Positions 35,758 to 44,566 of a stretch of DNA of 64,000 nucleotides are shown here, piece by piece. The position numbers and the translations under genes are program-made. The notes beneath the pieces are model-generated. The model had not been told where the DNA came from. It saw only the letters and a program-made list of their open reading frames with translations, and did not search any database. Source of the stretch: Anaerolineae bacterium (GTDB lineage Bacteria; Chloroflexota; Anaerolineae; Promineifilales; Promineifilaceae); the NCBI GenBank assembly GCA_023384415.1, contig JAHDWJ010000008.1:62001-126000 (forward strand), read 5' to 3'. Position 1 is the stretch's first letter; each line of letters starts with the position of its first letter.

Positions 35758-37029
35758 TTACAGCCGCCCTGTGGGTATACCCCCCTGACGAATAATGACC
35801 ACCTGGTCATCATAAAAAGGCTGCCGATACAATCGCCTTTCCTGCTGCCGCGAACGGAAAAAATCGGCCACAAAATTCATCCGGTCACGCAAACAGCCCC
35901 AATCAGCCGCCCCACTCCCATAGGAACTATCCGGCGTTTTATCCAACTCAGCCAATAACTGTTGCAGCGCTGGATGGTGCAGCCGCCGCAAATCGGATGG
36001 GAACATCGCCCCTGTTTGCAGCCGGGGAACATCCTGCCCCAGGCGCAGGGTTTCGGTGGGCAGCTTAATGGTCATAAAGTAGCGAGTCATCATGGCGCGC
36101 CAATCGGCCGCCAGGCGATGGGCTAATGATTGCAGCGGCGTTTGCCAGATAGACCATATCAACCGGGCGATCTGACGGGGTAGGCTGGTGTAGAGCCATC
36201 GCTGAATCCCTTCGATGATGGCTGTTTCTAATTTGAGTTCCAGGGGAGCTTCCATGGCTCCGGTAATCGCCCCTTGCAGCCGGGTTTGCTCGTGATAGCC
36301 AACGTACAAATTAGCCAGCAAGATCAGCTCTGCCCGCAGTTTGGGGTTCCGGGCAAACATCGCTTCATAATAATAGGTGAAAGCGGTGATCAGCATATCC
36401 TGCCCCCCCTCAGCGACCGGGCCAGGGATGAAATGGCGGCTTAGAAACCGGGTTAAGTCGGCCTGGTTATAGCTGAGGCTGCCAGCAAAGGTCTCCAGAA
36501 ATCGAGTGAAGCAAGGGGCCATTTCGGCAAAAACAATTAAATTACCATGACCAACATGGCTGGCGATCTCATCGGTAATCTGGTTAATCAGGTTGGCCAA
36601 CAGCACCGGCCTAAGAGAGATGCTCTGGTTAAACCAGGCCAATACCCGGTTTAACTGGGCCAATCCTTGCTGGACGTAGGGAGTTTGTTCCAGATATTGT
36701 TGCACCGACAGGGAACTGCGCTCTCCTCGGATAAAAGCCCCAGCGGTTTTGGAGGCCCAGGTGGCATAGGCGCACCAACTGACATTTTGTTTGCCTAGCA
36801 GTACGGCCAATGCATGGGTCAAATCGTGGTAGGTCAGGGTGATTTGCAGGTTGCGCTGGATGGGATCGGGTAGGGCAGCGATCTGTTTGACCTGAGTGGT
36901 GCTGGGGATAGGTCTGGGCAGCCGAAGTTGAGATTCAACCAGGCCAGCAAAGCCACGCTGTCGGGGCAAGGCTCGTTTGATAGGGGCGGCAAAGGTTCTG
37001 GGCAGTTGGGGGAAGGCAGGAAACAGCAT
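35758..37029 (-). CDS. Conserved-looking hypothetical protein, 423 aa
   Basis: A largely helical protein starting at the ATG at 37029 (MLFPAFPQLPRTFAAPIKRA). The most distinctive stretch is 'LTYHDLTHALAVLLGKQNVS' followed by 'WCAYATWASKTAGAFIRGE' (~70-110), then long helices with 'FYDDQVVIIRQGG' at the end. The HDL, W-C and SKTAG residues look like a functional pocket. I have an impression of similar proteins in actinobacteria, but I cannot name a family and make no functional claim. The upstream 14 codons of the longest ORF have no support. Confidence 0.7.
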   Translation of the reverse strand: MLFPAFPQLPRTFAAPIKRALPRQRGFAGLVESQLRLPRPIPSTTQVKQIAALPDPIQRNLQITLTYHDLTHALAVLLGKQNVSWCAYATWASKTAGAFIRGERSSLSVQQYLEQTPYVQQGLAQLNRVLAWFNQSISLRPVLLANLINQITDEIASHVGHGNLIVFAEMAPCFTRFLETFAGSLSYNQADLTRFLSRHFIPGPVAEGGQDMLITAFTYYYEAMFARNPKLRAELILLANLYVGYHEQTRLQGAITGAMEAPLELKLETAIIEGIQRWLYTSLPRQIARLIWSIWQTPLQSLAHRLAADWRAMMTRYFMTIKLPTETLRLGQDVPRLQTGAMFPSDLRRLHHPALQQLLAELDKTPDSSYGSGAADWGCLRDRMNFVADFFRSRQQERRLYRQPFYDDQVVIIRQGGIPTGRL

Positions 37030-37203
37030 GTGGACCTCACAATGGGTGCCGGGTGAGTTTTTGGGAGTCACCCAGCACGCTTAACGTCTCTGAACTGCCC
37101 GCCACTATAAGGGTTTAACGTCCCATTACCGTACCCCCCATGTACCCCCATCGTCCCAGAAACGTCCCCCGGTGAGGAATATACTGGTTTACGAAATTTA
37201 GAC

Positions 37204-37297
37204 GTAACTATTAAGCCTTCCGAAGGTTTTCTCCACTGGTGATCATTAGCAACGAAACCTTCGGAAGGTCGTATCACCAGAGAGGGTTAGTAGTTAC
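37204..37297 (-). repeat. Mini-element copy 2 with GTAACTACTAA ends
   Basis: 94 bp, from GTAACTATTAA (37204) to its inverse TTAGTAGTTAC (37287-37297), 10 of 11 paired. An inner inverted repeat CCTTCCGAAGGTTT / AAACCTTCGGAAGG is perfect here. In reverse complement it matches 546-636. No coding capacity. Confidence 0.75.
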
Positions 37298-37545
37298 CTT
37301 CAGACAGAAAAACGGCCTTGTTACATCTGCCTTAATTGTTAAAGCATAACGGGGAGATAAGCCGCGCCAGACCAACACGGCCATTCACCTCAACCTCATC
37401 GCGTCGGCTTTATTGGTTGTTGGGCGGCCGCAACTCCCTGTAGTAATACGGGAGTAACTTGCCTGGCCGCTTAACAAAGGGCTAAACCTACCTTAAACTG
37501 GTGCGAAAAGTAGTGGCCTTTTGGGAATTCAAGGAGTTGATAGGC

Positions 37546-37601
37546 CGTGAAACGTGATACGTGATGCGTGACTAGAAAGACTTCACGTATCACGCTTCAC
37601 G
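37546..37601. repeat. Long hairpin, 19-bp arms
   Basis: CGTGAAACGTGATACGTGA (37546-37564) pairs with TCACGTATCACGCTTCACG (37583-37601) with one mismatch and an 18-nt loop. It stands ~50 bp beyond the minus-strand gene that ends at 37654, so a terminator or attenuator is possible; there is no U-run. The remaining spacer 37,298-37,653 holds one GCGGCCGC and no gene. Confidence 0.7.
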
Positions 37602-37653
37602 TCGGACCCCACGAAATCCTAAAGACCTGGGTGTAGATCTACGCAAAACTGGA

Positions 37654-38505
37654 CTAAGGAATCAGCACATCATCTTTTTTGCCAAAAACCAGTTTGGCTC
37701 CCACATACAATGGGGTGATTTGCATGAGTGCCAGCCAGAGGAAAAGCAGGTTGACACCGGTTTTTAACATTTGCATCTGTTGACTGACGTTATTCCGGGC
37801 CTGGTTAGTGGCAAAGCGGAGATCGGACACGGTTTTGATATACCCGTCTACAACTGGATCGAAGCGGCGTAGTTGACCGTTGATACTGCCAATATCGCCA
37901 GAAAGGCGTTCAACATCCTGGCTAATGATCATTAAGTTATCGCTGGTCACTTGAATCTGCCCATCTAACTCTCGCAGGCTTTCGGGCAAACCTTCCAGGC
38001 TGGTGCCTAAGGCGACAATGGATTCATCAAAAGGGACGGTAGGGGCATAACTCAAGCCTAGATCAAACCCAAGATCAAAGCCTAAAAGTTGGGTAGCAAA
38101 GGTGAAATTGCTTAGAGCTATCAAGGCATCGTCAATTCCCCCAGCGACTTGGGCCAGGTTGGGAATGGTGTTTTGGAATCCTTCGATACCGTTGGGGACG
38201 TCTACGGCCGCAACCTGGTTCACACTACTAAGGAAAGGGCGGGTTTCGGTGATGGCTACAGACATGTTAAAGGTAGTGGTCTGGACGGTGTTGATGGCGT
38301 TGGTGGCTTCTCTTAATGAGGATTTGGTAACCACCAACGTCTCATGAACATTGTCCAGGTTGGAGACAGTTAATTTGAGGGTGTTGTCCATGGCTACGCC
38401 AAGCTGGTCAATGAATTGGTTGGTAAACCATAAACCAACCCCTCCTAGAACCAACCCGAAGATGCCGGTGAGTAAGATAAGAATGCCAAAAATGCGACGA
38501 ATCAT
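37654..38505 (-). CDS. Membrane protein with periplasmic coiled-coil
   Basis: A 283-residue protein: N-terminal helix ('IFGILILLTGIFGLVLGGVG'), a long Ser/Thr/Asn-rich amphipathic region with heptad-like spacing (~40-235; 'LDNVHETLVVTKSSLREATN') and a C-terminal hydrophobic helix ('LLFLWLALMQITPLYVGAKL'). The topology resembles an MCE- or methyl-accepting-like spanning helix bundle, but no family motif is visible. AGGAGG upstream of the ATG supports the start. Confidence 0.65.
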   Translation of the reverse strand: MIRRIFGILILLTGIFGLVLGGVGLWFTNQFIDQLGVAMDNTLKLTVSNLDNVHETLVVTKSSLREATNAINTVQTTTFNMSVAITETRPFLSSVNQVAAVDVPNGIEGFQNTIPNLAQVAGGIDDALIALSNFTFATQLLGFDLGFDLGLSYAPTVPFDESIVALGTSLEGLPESLRELDGQIQVTSDNLMIISQDVERLSGDIGSINGQLRRFDPVVDGYIKTVSDLRFATNQARNNVSQQMQMLKTGVNLLFLWLALMQITPLYVGAKLVFGKKDDVLIP

Positions 38506-38535
38506 GGTAGGGTTCCTCCTGTAGCTTGTATGAAT

Positions 38536-39423
38536 TTAAGAGCGATCGGCTCTGTTAGACGCAAGAGCGTTCAAAAAGTCATCTGGGATGGGTTGCGGCC
38601 GCTGCGTTGCCATATCCACCCATCCCCAATCTGCCTGGGCCTGCAAGATAATTGTGCCATCGGCCGGACGGGTGATATGGTAATATCGGGTAGCCCTGGT
38701 AGGCTCTGTGCTGGCGAACCAGGTACTAATGGCTAATTGATCATCCATGACCGCTGACTGGTGATAGGTTAAGCGATAACGGTGGGTTAGGATGCTGCTC
38801 TGTTGGGTAAATAATCGAGAGACGGGCCACCCGGACGCGGCCGCAACTTGTATAGCACAATCTTCTAAATAGGCAATGTAATTGGCATTGTTCACATGCC
38901 CCACCATATCCAGGTCCCGCCATTCTACGCGACGGATCTGGGTAAAAACTCCAGCCGGCGGGGGTGGGATGGGTGGGACAGGGGGCCGCCGCTCGGCTGG
39001 GGGTGGCATCCCTTCGGGGAAAAAAGCGGCCATCATTTCTGGGGGGATGGTGGCCGGCCGCAATGTTTGGGCATCTAAAAAAACCCATTCTGTATAGGCA
39101 CGGGCTACTATCACCCCATCAGCCACCCGAACCATCTCATAGGCCCTGCGGGAACGCACCCGACGAAAATCTACGACCCAGGTTTTGATGGTTACGCTGT
39201 CACCATAACGGAGTGGATGCAAATAGGCAATATCGGTTTCGCGGATAAGCCAGGTGCGCTTAATTTGCTGGTAGCGGGTGAAGTCGTAGCCTGCGGCCGC
39301 AGACGCGGCAAAAGCCGTCTCTTGCATCAAGCGCAGGTAAGCTGCGTTATGGACATATCCCTGGGGGTCACAGTGATCATAAAAAATAGGAAAGGTTTGG
39401 TGGTGAATGAGCGGCATAGGCAA
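38536..39423 (-). CDS. Acyl-CoA thioesterase, double hotdog (4HBT x2)
   Basis: A 295-residue protein made of two hotdog domains. The first begins 'FPIFYDHCDPQGYVHNAAYL' (~12-32), the second 'RRVEWRDLDMVGHVNNANYI' (~163-183); both have the D..D..GHVNNA-type catalytic loop of 4-hydroxybenzoyl-CoA thioesterases. The two are joined by a Pro-rich linker (~132-155). It would hydrolyse acyl-CoA, matching the beta-oxidation enzymes in this window. A start at the second Met (39417) is also possible. Confidence 0.85.
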   Translation of the reverse strand: MPMPLIHHQTFPIFYDHCDPQGYVHNAAYLRLMQETAFAASAAAGYDFTRYQQIKRTWLIRETDIAYLHPLRYGDSVTIKTWVVDFRRVRSRRAYEMVRVADGVIVARAYTEWVFLDAQTLRPATIPPEMMAAFFPEGMPPPAERRPPVPPIPPPPAGVFTQIRRVEWRDLDMVGHVNNANYIAYLEDCAIQVAAASGWPVSRLFTQQSSILTHRYRLTYHQSAVMDDQLAISTWFASTEPTRATRYYHITRPADGTIILQAQADWGWVDMATQRPQPIPDDFLNALASNRADRS

Positions 39424-39468
39424 GCAGCAGAAATGAGGGGGTATTGGCTGACACTAAGGCACGAAAAA

Positions 39469-39494
39469 GGCCAGTCTCAATAGTGAGACTGGCC
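39469..39494 (-). terminator. Terminator of dnaA
   Basis: A perfect 11-bp stem GGCCAGTCTCA / TGAGACTGGCC with an ATAG loop; on the minus strand it runs into TTTTTC. It lies 44 bp past the dnaA stop. Confidence 0.85.
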
Positions 39495-39537
39495 CTGATT
39501 TTACGTCTTGCGGCCGCAAATTCCAATGGGGTTTATC

Positions 39538-40899
39538 TCAAATCACCGCATACAATGCGCTTTTAATGGCCATTACTTCCCGGCGTACTTCGGCGTCGGT
39601 TTCCAGCAGTTCAGCCACCTTTTCATGCCCGTACAAGATGGTCGTGTGATCGCGGCCGCCGAGATATTCCCCTATAGAAGGAAATGATTCATCCGTTTCC
39701 GTCCGCGCCAGGTACATCGCCACCTGCCGGGGAAAGGAAACTCGTTTGGCCCGGCTGCTATCCCGCATCTCTTCTAACGATACCCCATAATGGTCTATCA
39801 CCGCCTGAACAACCTGGCTCAGGGTGACATGTTGAGGCACACTGCTCAAATCAGCCAGGGCGGTATTGACCAACGGCATATCAACAGGCGCCCCGGTCAA
39901 TTGAGAGTAGGCAATTACCTTATTCAACGCCCCTTCCAACTCACGGATATTGTTACGAAAACGGTGCGCGATCAGATCAAGCACCAATTCGGGGACATTC
40001 ATGCGCCCCTCTTCGGCTTTAGCCTGGAGAATTGCCTTGCGTGTCTCTACATTGGGTACTTGAATATCTGCCATTAGACCCCATTCAAAACGGGATTTGA
40101 GCCGCTCTTCTAATGTGACCATCGCCTTCGGCGGACGGTCACTGGAGAGGACCACTTGTTTGCCCTGGCCATGCAAATCATTGAAGGTGTGAAAAAGCTC
40201 TTCCTGGGTACTTTCTTTGCCGGCCACAAATTGCACATCGTCAATGAGCAGCACATCAGGAGTACGGTATTTTTCCCGAAACTCGGCCATTCTTTGGGTA
40301 CGAATAGATTGCACCAGGTCATTGGTGAATGTTTCTGAGGAGACATAACAGATGGTGTAACCGATCTGGGTGCATTTGTGGCCGATGGCGTGCATGAGGT
40401 GGGTTTTACCCAACCCTACTCCACCATAAATAAAGAGGGGATTGTACGTTTTGCCTGGTTTTTCGGCGACAGCAAGGGCGGCCGCGTGAGCCAGGCGATT
40501 ACTGTCCCCAACGACAAAGGTGGCAAAAGTATACCGATTGTACAACCCATCCATGCGGGTACTGCTAATGATTTCCGGGGGATGGCCGTTGGGGTAAGCC
40601 CCGTTGACGCCATGATGCCCGTTGAGGGCAGCCACGGGGGAGGCGAGTTCATCTCCGCCTACGGTAAACTGGAGGGCAACGGGCCGATCAGTAATAGCCA
40701 CAAGGGTCCGTAAGATGGTATCTTGAAGACGGTTTTCCAACCAATCTTTGGCATAATCATTCCGAACCCCAATAACGTAAGTATTTCCATCACAGGTGAG
40801 CAAACGGGTATCCTTCAACCAGGTGTTGAAGGTTGCTTTGGTCATCTGCAATTCTAACTCTCCTAGAGTCGCTTTCCAGGCAGCCGTTGGTGATAACAT
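39538..40899 (-). CDS. dnaA: Chromosomal replication initiator DnaA
   Basis: A 453-residue DnaA. Domain I (~1-75) is 'LELQMTKATFNTWLKDTRLL'; domain III has Walker A 'GGVGLGKTHLMHAIGHK' (~158), Walker B 'VLLIDDVQFVAGKESTQEEL' (~216) and sensor blocks; domain IV ends with the signature 'GEYLGGRDHTTILYGHEKVA' (~415) that binds DnaA boxes. I start at the ATG at 40899 after GAGAGGGAAGGG; the longer ORF adds 18 unsupported residues. No dnaN or obvious origin is adjacent. Confidence 0.97.
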   Translation of the reverse strand: MLSPTAAWKATLGELELQMTKATFNTWLKDTRLLTCDGNTYVIGVRNDYAKDWLENRLQDTILRTLVAITDRPVALQFTVGGDELASPVAALNGHHGVNGAYPNGHPPEIISSTRMDGLYNRYTFATFVVGDSNRLAHAAALAVAEKPGKTYNPLFIYGGVGLGKTHLMHAIGHKCTQIGYTICYVSSETFTNDLVQSIRTQRMAEFREKYRTPDVLLIDDVQFVAGKESTQEELFHTFNDLHGQGKQVVLSSDRPPKAMVTLEERLKSRFEWGLMADIQVPNVETRKAILQAKAEEGRMNVPELVLDLIAHRFRNNIRELEGALNKVIAYSQLTGAPVDMPLVNTALADLSSVPQHVTLSQVVQAVIDHYGVSLEEMRDSSRAKRVSFPRQVAMYLARTETDESFPSIGEYLGGRDHTTILYGHEKVAELLETDAEVRREVMAIKSALYAVI

Positions 40900-40994
40900 T
40901 TTCCCTTCCCTCTCTCGTAATAAAATCCACCGCTTTATCTGTTTTAACAACATTTCTGGAAATCCAGAACAGGCAAAGCGTATGAAAAATCGGC

Positions 40995-41021
40995 GGCCTC
41001 ATCTGTTTACGAGATGAGGCC
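40995..41021. repeat. Hairpin in the dnaA upstream region
   Basis: GGCCTCATCT (40995-41004) is followed after a 7-base loop by AGATGAGGCC (41012-41021). It sits ~100 bp upstream of the dnaA start codon, on the promoter side. Function unknown; no T-run on the plus strand. The remaining ~500 bp up to 41,560 has four GCGGCCGC copies and no gene. Confidence 0.5.
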
Positions 41022-41573
41022 GGATTTCAGGTACGGCTGCGGCCGCTTCCAAACGACCGCCCCGCCAAAACCCCTGGCATAACTCCCTCTAACCTCGCCA
41101 ATCAGCCATGATATAGACAATCCAAATAGCTCCTGAAGCCAGGCTCATTCAGCTATGTGACTGTATATAGATGCTGTTTTATGTGGACCGCCAATTAACA
41201 AGATGGCAGTGGCTCTCCCCATGTTCTGGCTTCCATTTCAGTTAGGGGTTTATTTGCTAGTGGTTTACCCATTCTAACAGAACGATGGGTGTAGGGCAAT
41301 TAAAAGTAGTCCTATTTTCCTTAAAAGGTTCGATCTTTTAGGATAAGCCCGCCAGGGGCAAAATCAATTTTTTAAGGTTCGCGGCCGCGGTCGTCTATGA
41401 CCCCCATTATTTAGAAAAATCATCAGATAGTACCCCCATATATAGGGCAAATGGGGGTGAAAAAGGCGTGAACCGGCAGAGTTGGGCATAGAGACAGTTG
41501 TACGCTGCGGCCGCGTTTGACGCCAGCGCACAATGCACAATTATGCAAGACCGGCGCGGCCGCAAATTGATCA

Positions 41574-41602
41574 TTGACAACCAATACGATTATCTTTACA
41601 AT
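41574..41602 (+). promoter_or_regulatory. Near-consensus sigma-70 promoter
   Basis: TTGACA (41574-41579), exactly 17 bp, then TACAAT (41597-41602). It points at the ABC operon beginning at 41926 and would give a leader of about 315 nt. Confidence 0.75.
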
Positions 41603-41612
41603 ATGACCACCA

Positions 41613-41640
41613 AGTCACATGACCTTTCGGTCACATGACT
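41613..41640 (+). promoter_or_regulatory. Perfect 12-bp inverted repeat at the promoter start site (candidate operator)
   Basis: AGTCACATGACC, loop TTTC, then GGTCACATGACT; a further half-site AAGTCAC follows at ~41644. It begins only ~4 bases after the predicted transcription start, an ideal place for a repressor. It could also fold as RNA. Confidence 0.6.
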
Positions 41641-41674
41641 GCCAAGTCACACACATTAATCTCAGTAGACCCAG

Positions 41675-41758
41675 CCTGGACAAGCCAGAACCAAACCTCA
41701 CGCAAAGGCGCAAAGGCGCGGAGAAAAACCTCTGCGTCCCTGCGCCTATGCGCGAGAT
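41675..41758. repeat. Dispersed repeat CCTGGAYAARCCAGAACC copy 2 with a CGCAAAGGCG hairpin
   Basis: The first ~33 bp match 16428-16460. Beyond it, CTCACGCAAAGGCGCAAAGG is mirrored by CTGCGCCTATGCGCGAG, giving an imperfect hairpin common in environmental genomes. Confidence 0.55.
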
Positions 41759-41786
41759 TCTCTTGCACACTGTAAAAGAGGGTAAC

Positions 41787-41894
41787 TCATAAGGTACTGG
41801 ACTTTGGCGAAAATTGATTTCACCAATGGTAACAACCAATACACTACTACACTACTAACCAGTGGGCAGGTTAAAAACGCCAGACTCCAATTCC
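41787..41894. repeat. Dispersed repeat B, copy 2, with two TACACTAC units
   Basis: Same flanks as 23281-23406 (TTGATTTCACCAATGGTAA, TAACCAGTGG, ACGCCAGACTCCA) but only two 8-bp units, so the unit number varies between copies. It ends 31 bp before the ABC ATPase start. Confidence 0.75.
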
Positions 41895-41925
41895 TAATCC
41901 ATTCTTATTTTCAGAGGAGCAAACA

Positions 41926-42786
41926 GTGATTACCGTCAACAATCTGACCTTCACCTATGCCGGGGGCAGCAAACCGGCCATCCAAAACCTCAACTTCACC
42001 GTCGCCCCAGGCGAAATATTTGGTTTTCTAGGGCCAAGCGGGGCTGGTAAATCCACCACCCAAAAAATCCTCAACGGCCTGCTCAAAGGGTACCAGGGAG
42101 AGATTACCATCTTAGGCCAAGAGCTAAACCAATGGCAGTCCGATTATTACGAACATATCGGCGTCTCCTTTGAGCTGCCCAACCATTACCTGCGCCTCAC
42201 CGCCCTGGAAAACCTGGCCTATTTTCGCTCCCTTTACAGCGGCCCAACCGAAGACCCCAGGCAGCTCTTAGCCAAAGTGGGATTGGGCGAAGACGGCGAC
42301 ACCCTGGTAGGGCAATATTCCAAAGGGATGCGAATGCGGCTAAATTTTGTGCGGGCCCTGCTCCACAAACCAAAGCTGCTCTTTCTGGACGAACCGACCT
42401 CTGGCATGGATCCAGTCAACGCCAAAATTATCAAAGATTTGATCCAGGGGTTAAAGGACGAAGGGCGCACCATTTTTCTCACCACCCACAACATGAACGT
42501 CGCCGACGAACTATGTGATCGGGTCGCTTTTATCGTAGATGGGGAAATTAAGCTCATTGATACCCCCAAAGCCCTAAAAATCCAACATGGACAGCGGCAA
42601 ATCCTGATCGAATATGGGTTAAACGGCCGCTGGCAGCAGCAGCAGTTTCCCCTTGATCAGTTGGGGTACAACAGCGAATTTATCAACCTGCTGCAACGAA
42701 ATGACATCCAGACTATCCATACCCAAGAGACTTCTCTGGAACGGATATTCATTCAAGTAACCGGCCAAGAGCTGGGAAATGCGTAG
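41926..42786 (+). CDS. ABC transporter ATPase (ABC-2 type export system)
   Basis: A 286-residue ATPase: Walker A 'GFLGPSGAGKSTTQKILNGL' (~32), signature 'YSKGMRMRLNFVRALLH' (~130), Walker B 'LLFLDEPTSGMDPVNAKI' (~150), H-loop 'LTTHNMNVADEL' (~185). The ~70-residue tail is typical of drug/lipid exporters similar to the mycobacterial fluoroquinolone exporter family. AGAGGAGCAAACA precedes the GTG start. Two permease genes follow. It and its partners lack GCGGCCGC entirely. Confidence 0.9.
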   Translation: MITVNNLTFTYAGGSKPAIQNLNFTVAPGEIFGFLGPSGAGKSTTQKILNGLLKGYQGEITILGQELNQWQSDYYEHIGVSFELPNHYLRLTALENLAYFRSLYSGPTEDPRQLLAKVGLGEDGDTLVGQYSKGMRMRLNFVRALLHKPKLLFLDEPTSGMDPVNAKIIKDLIQGLKDEGRTIFLTTHNMNVADELCDRVAFIVDGEIKLIDTPKALKIQHGQRQILIEYGLNGRWQQQQFPLDQLGYNSEFINLLQRNDIQTIHTQETSLERIFIQVTGQELGNA

Positions 42787-42929
42787 GAATTGGTGTGAGG
42801 AACTCTTTGGAATTTGTAGGAGACAACATGAATGGGGTTCACCAGGGCAATAAAAAAGCGCGTTTGTGTGTCAGCTCCCTTTCATAATTCCTAATTCGTC
42901 ATTCACCCTTATTTTTGCGGAGCAACAAA

Positions 42930-43634
42930 ATGAAACGGCTATTGGCTACCATTCAATTAGATACACGCCTGCTGTGGCGTAACAAAATTTATCACCTGAG
43001 CGCGGGGTTGGCCCTGGTAGTCATCTGGCTGCTGCGGGGAATGTTTGCCCAGGAAGGGTTAAAACTGGCGATCCCGGCCTTCTTTTTATACGCCGTCGCC
43101 GGGACAACCTACCTTTTCCTGGCCGCCCTCATCCTTTTTGGCAAGAGCGAACGCTCCTTACAGGGCATGGTTGTCACCCCGCTCAGCCTGAATGAATATC
43201 TGCTGGCTAAGATTATCGCTCTAGGATTTCTAGCCGTCTTAGAAAGCCTGACCATCACCTTCTTCACTTATGGTCTGGGATTCCAGTTTGTCCCATTTTT
43301 ATTGGGAATCATCGTCCTGGGGGCGTTTTATACCCTGATGAGTTTTGTCATGGTCGCCCGCTACAATCAGATTACCGAGTTATTGGTGCCTACATTGGTG
43401 GTGAGTGTCTTTTTGAGCCTGCCCCTGCTGCACCACAACGGCATCTCAGACAGCCTTATCTTTTACCTATGGCCGACCCAGCCCCCTCTGTTGCTAATGA
43501 AAGGGGCGTTTATCCCCCTGGAATCGTGGGAATATGGGTACGCGCTTATCGGCTCCCTCATTATTTTGGCCGGTATGTTTCGTTGGGCGCAAGGGGCGTT
43601 CCGCAAATTTATCGTCCTGAATGTGGGGGGGTGA
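42930..43634 (+). CDS. ABC-2 permease, first subunit
   Basis: A 234-residue membrane protein with six helices, starting MKRLLATIQLDTRLLWRNKI after CGGAGCAAC. 'SERSLQGMVVTPLSLNEYLL' after helix 2 is the ABC-2 amphipathic motif. It likely pairs with the 43783-44517 permease and the upstream ATPase to export a small molecule or lipid. Confidence 0.82.
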   Translation: MKRLLATIQLDTRLLWRNKIYHLSAGLALVVIWLLRGMFAQEGLKLAIPAFFLYAVAGTTYLFLAALILFGKSERSLQGMVVTPLSLNEYLLAKIIALGFLAVLESLTITFFTYGLGFQFVPFLLGIIVLGAFYTLMSFVMVARYNQITELLVPTLVVSVFLSLPLLHHNGISDSLIFYLWPTQPPLLLMKGAFIPLESWEYGYALIGSLIILAGMFRWAQGAFRKFIVLNVGG

Positions 43635-43782
43635 GTTTCGAGTTTCTAGTTTCGGGTTATTGAGGCTATTTGCCCCGAATGACACGAATTAACACGAATA
43701 TAAAAATAAATTGGTGTCCATTCATGCCATTCGCGGCAAAAATCTCTTTGGTTCTGGCTTGGCCAGGTTAGGAAAGAAAATC

Positions 43783-44517
43783 ATGCAACTCTCTCTGGTT
43801 AAAAATTTAGGTTTACACGATTTGCGGCTGGTACGGCGAGATTCCTTTCTGGTAGGGATGACGGCTTTAGCGGTTGTTGATGCCCTTCTGGTGCGCTGGA
43901 TTACCCCTCTGGCGACCGAATGGCTGGCCCCGCGAATGGATTTGACCCCCTACTATCCTCTTATTGTCAGCTATATGGTTTTGCTGGTAGCCCCGGTGCT
44001 GCTGGGGACGGTGTTTGGCTTTTTGCTCATCGAGGAAAAAGATGAAAACACTCTGGTAGCTCTGCAAGTCACCCCGCTGCCCATGCGCGGCTTCTTGCTG
44101 TATCGGATGGGGATCGCTATGGCGTTGAGTTTCGTGATCGTTATGATTTCTCTACCCCTGACGGGGTTGGTATCACTTTCCGGGCCGTTACTGCTGGTGG
44201 TTTTGTCCACTGCCCCGATTGCGCCGCTGATCGCTATTTTGTATGCCACGTTTGCGGAGAACAAGGTACAGGGGTTTGGCTTCCTCAAGGCGATTGGCAC
44301 GTTAAATATTATTCCCATTGCCGCCTATTTTGTAGGGCTGCCCTGGCAATATTTAATTGGGGTGGTGTATCCGTTTTATTGGCCGGTGAAGGCGTATTGG
44401 GAGATGGACAATCCGATTTATCTGCTTTATGTAGGGATCAGTTTCCTGGTCCATTTTGGTCTGATTAGCTGGCTGCTGCGCCGCTTTGAGAGAGAGAACG
44501 GGAGGGCCGAGGGGTAG
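43783..44517 (+). CDS. ABC-2 permease, second subunit
   Basis: A 244-residue permease starting MQLSLVKNLGLHDLRLVRRD after AGGAAAG; the upstream 24 codons of the longer ORF are repeat-like spacer. It has six helices, and 'EEKDENTLVALQVTPLPMRG' (~85) is the ABC-2 motif equivalent to the one in the preceding subunit. Two different permeases with one ATPase match the three-gene fluoroquinolone-exporter layout; the substrate here is not known. Confidence 0.82.
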   Translation: MQLSLVKNLGLHDLRLVRRDSFLVGMTALAVVDALLVRWITPLATEWLAPRMDLTPYYPLIVSYMVLLVAPVLLGTVFGFLLIEEKDENTLVALQVTPLPMRGFLLYRMGIAMALSFVIVMISLPLTGLVSLSGPLLLVVLSTAPIAPLIAILYATFAENKVQGFGFLKAIGTLNIIPIAAYFVGLPWQYLIGVVYPFYWPVKAYWEMDNPIYLLYVGISFLVHFGLISWLLRRFERENGRAEG

Positions 44518-44566
44518 GAAAACGGGGTATCTCCCGCTTCCCCATTTCCCCGGCTCTCCTCACTCA

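Noticed and set aside
37068..37277. 69-codon minus-strand ORF
   Set aside because: It is encoded mostly by the mini-element at 37204-37297 and has no protein-like features.
41613..41640. Interpretation as a Rho-independent terminator
   Set aside because: No U-run follows and it sits a few bases after a strong promoter; an operator or leader structure is more likely.
40900..41925. Possible oriC next to dnaA
   Set aside because: I found no TTATCCACA-type DnaA box cluster in this 1-kb spacer and no dnaN; the few TTATCCACA/TGTGGATAA words (18700, 20889, 35728) lie elsewhere and mostly in dispersed repeats.
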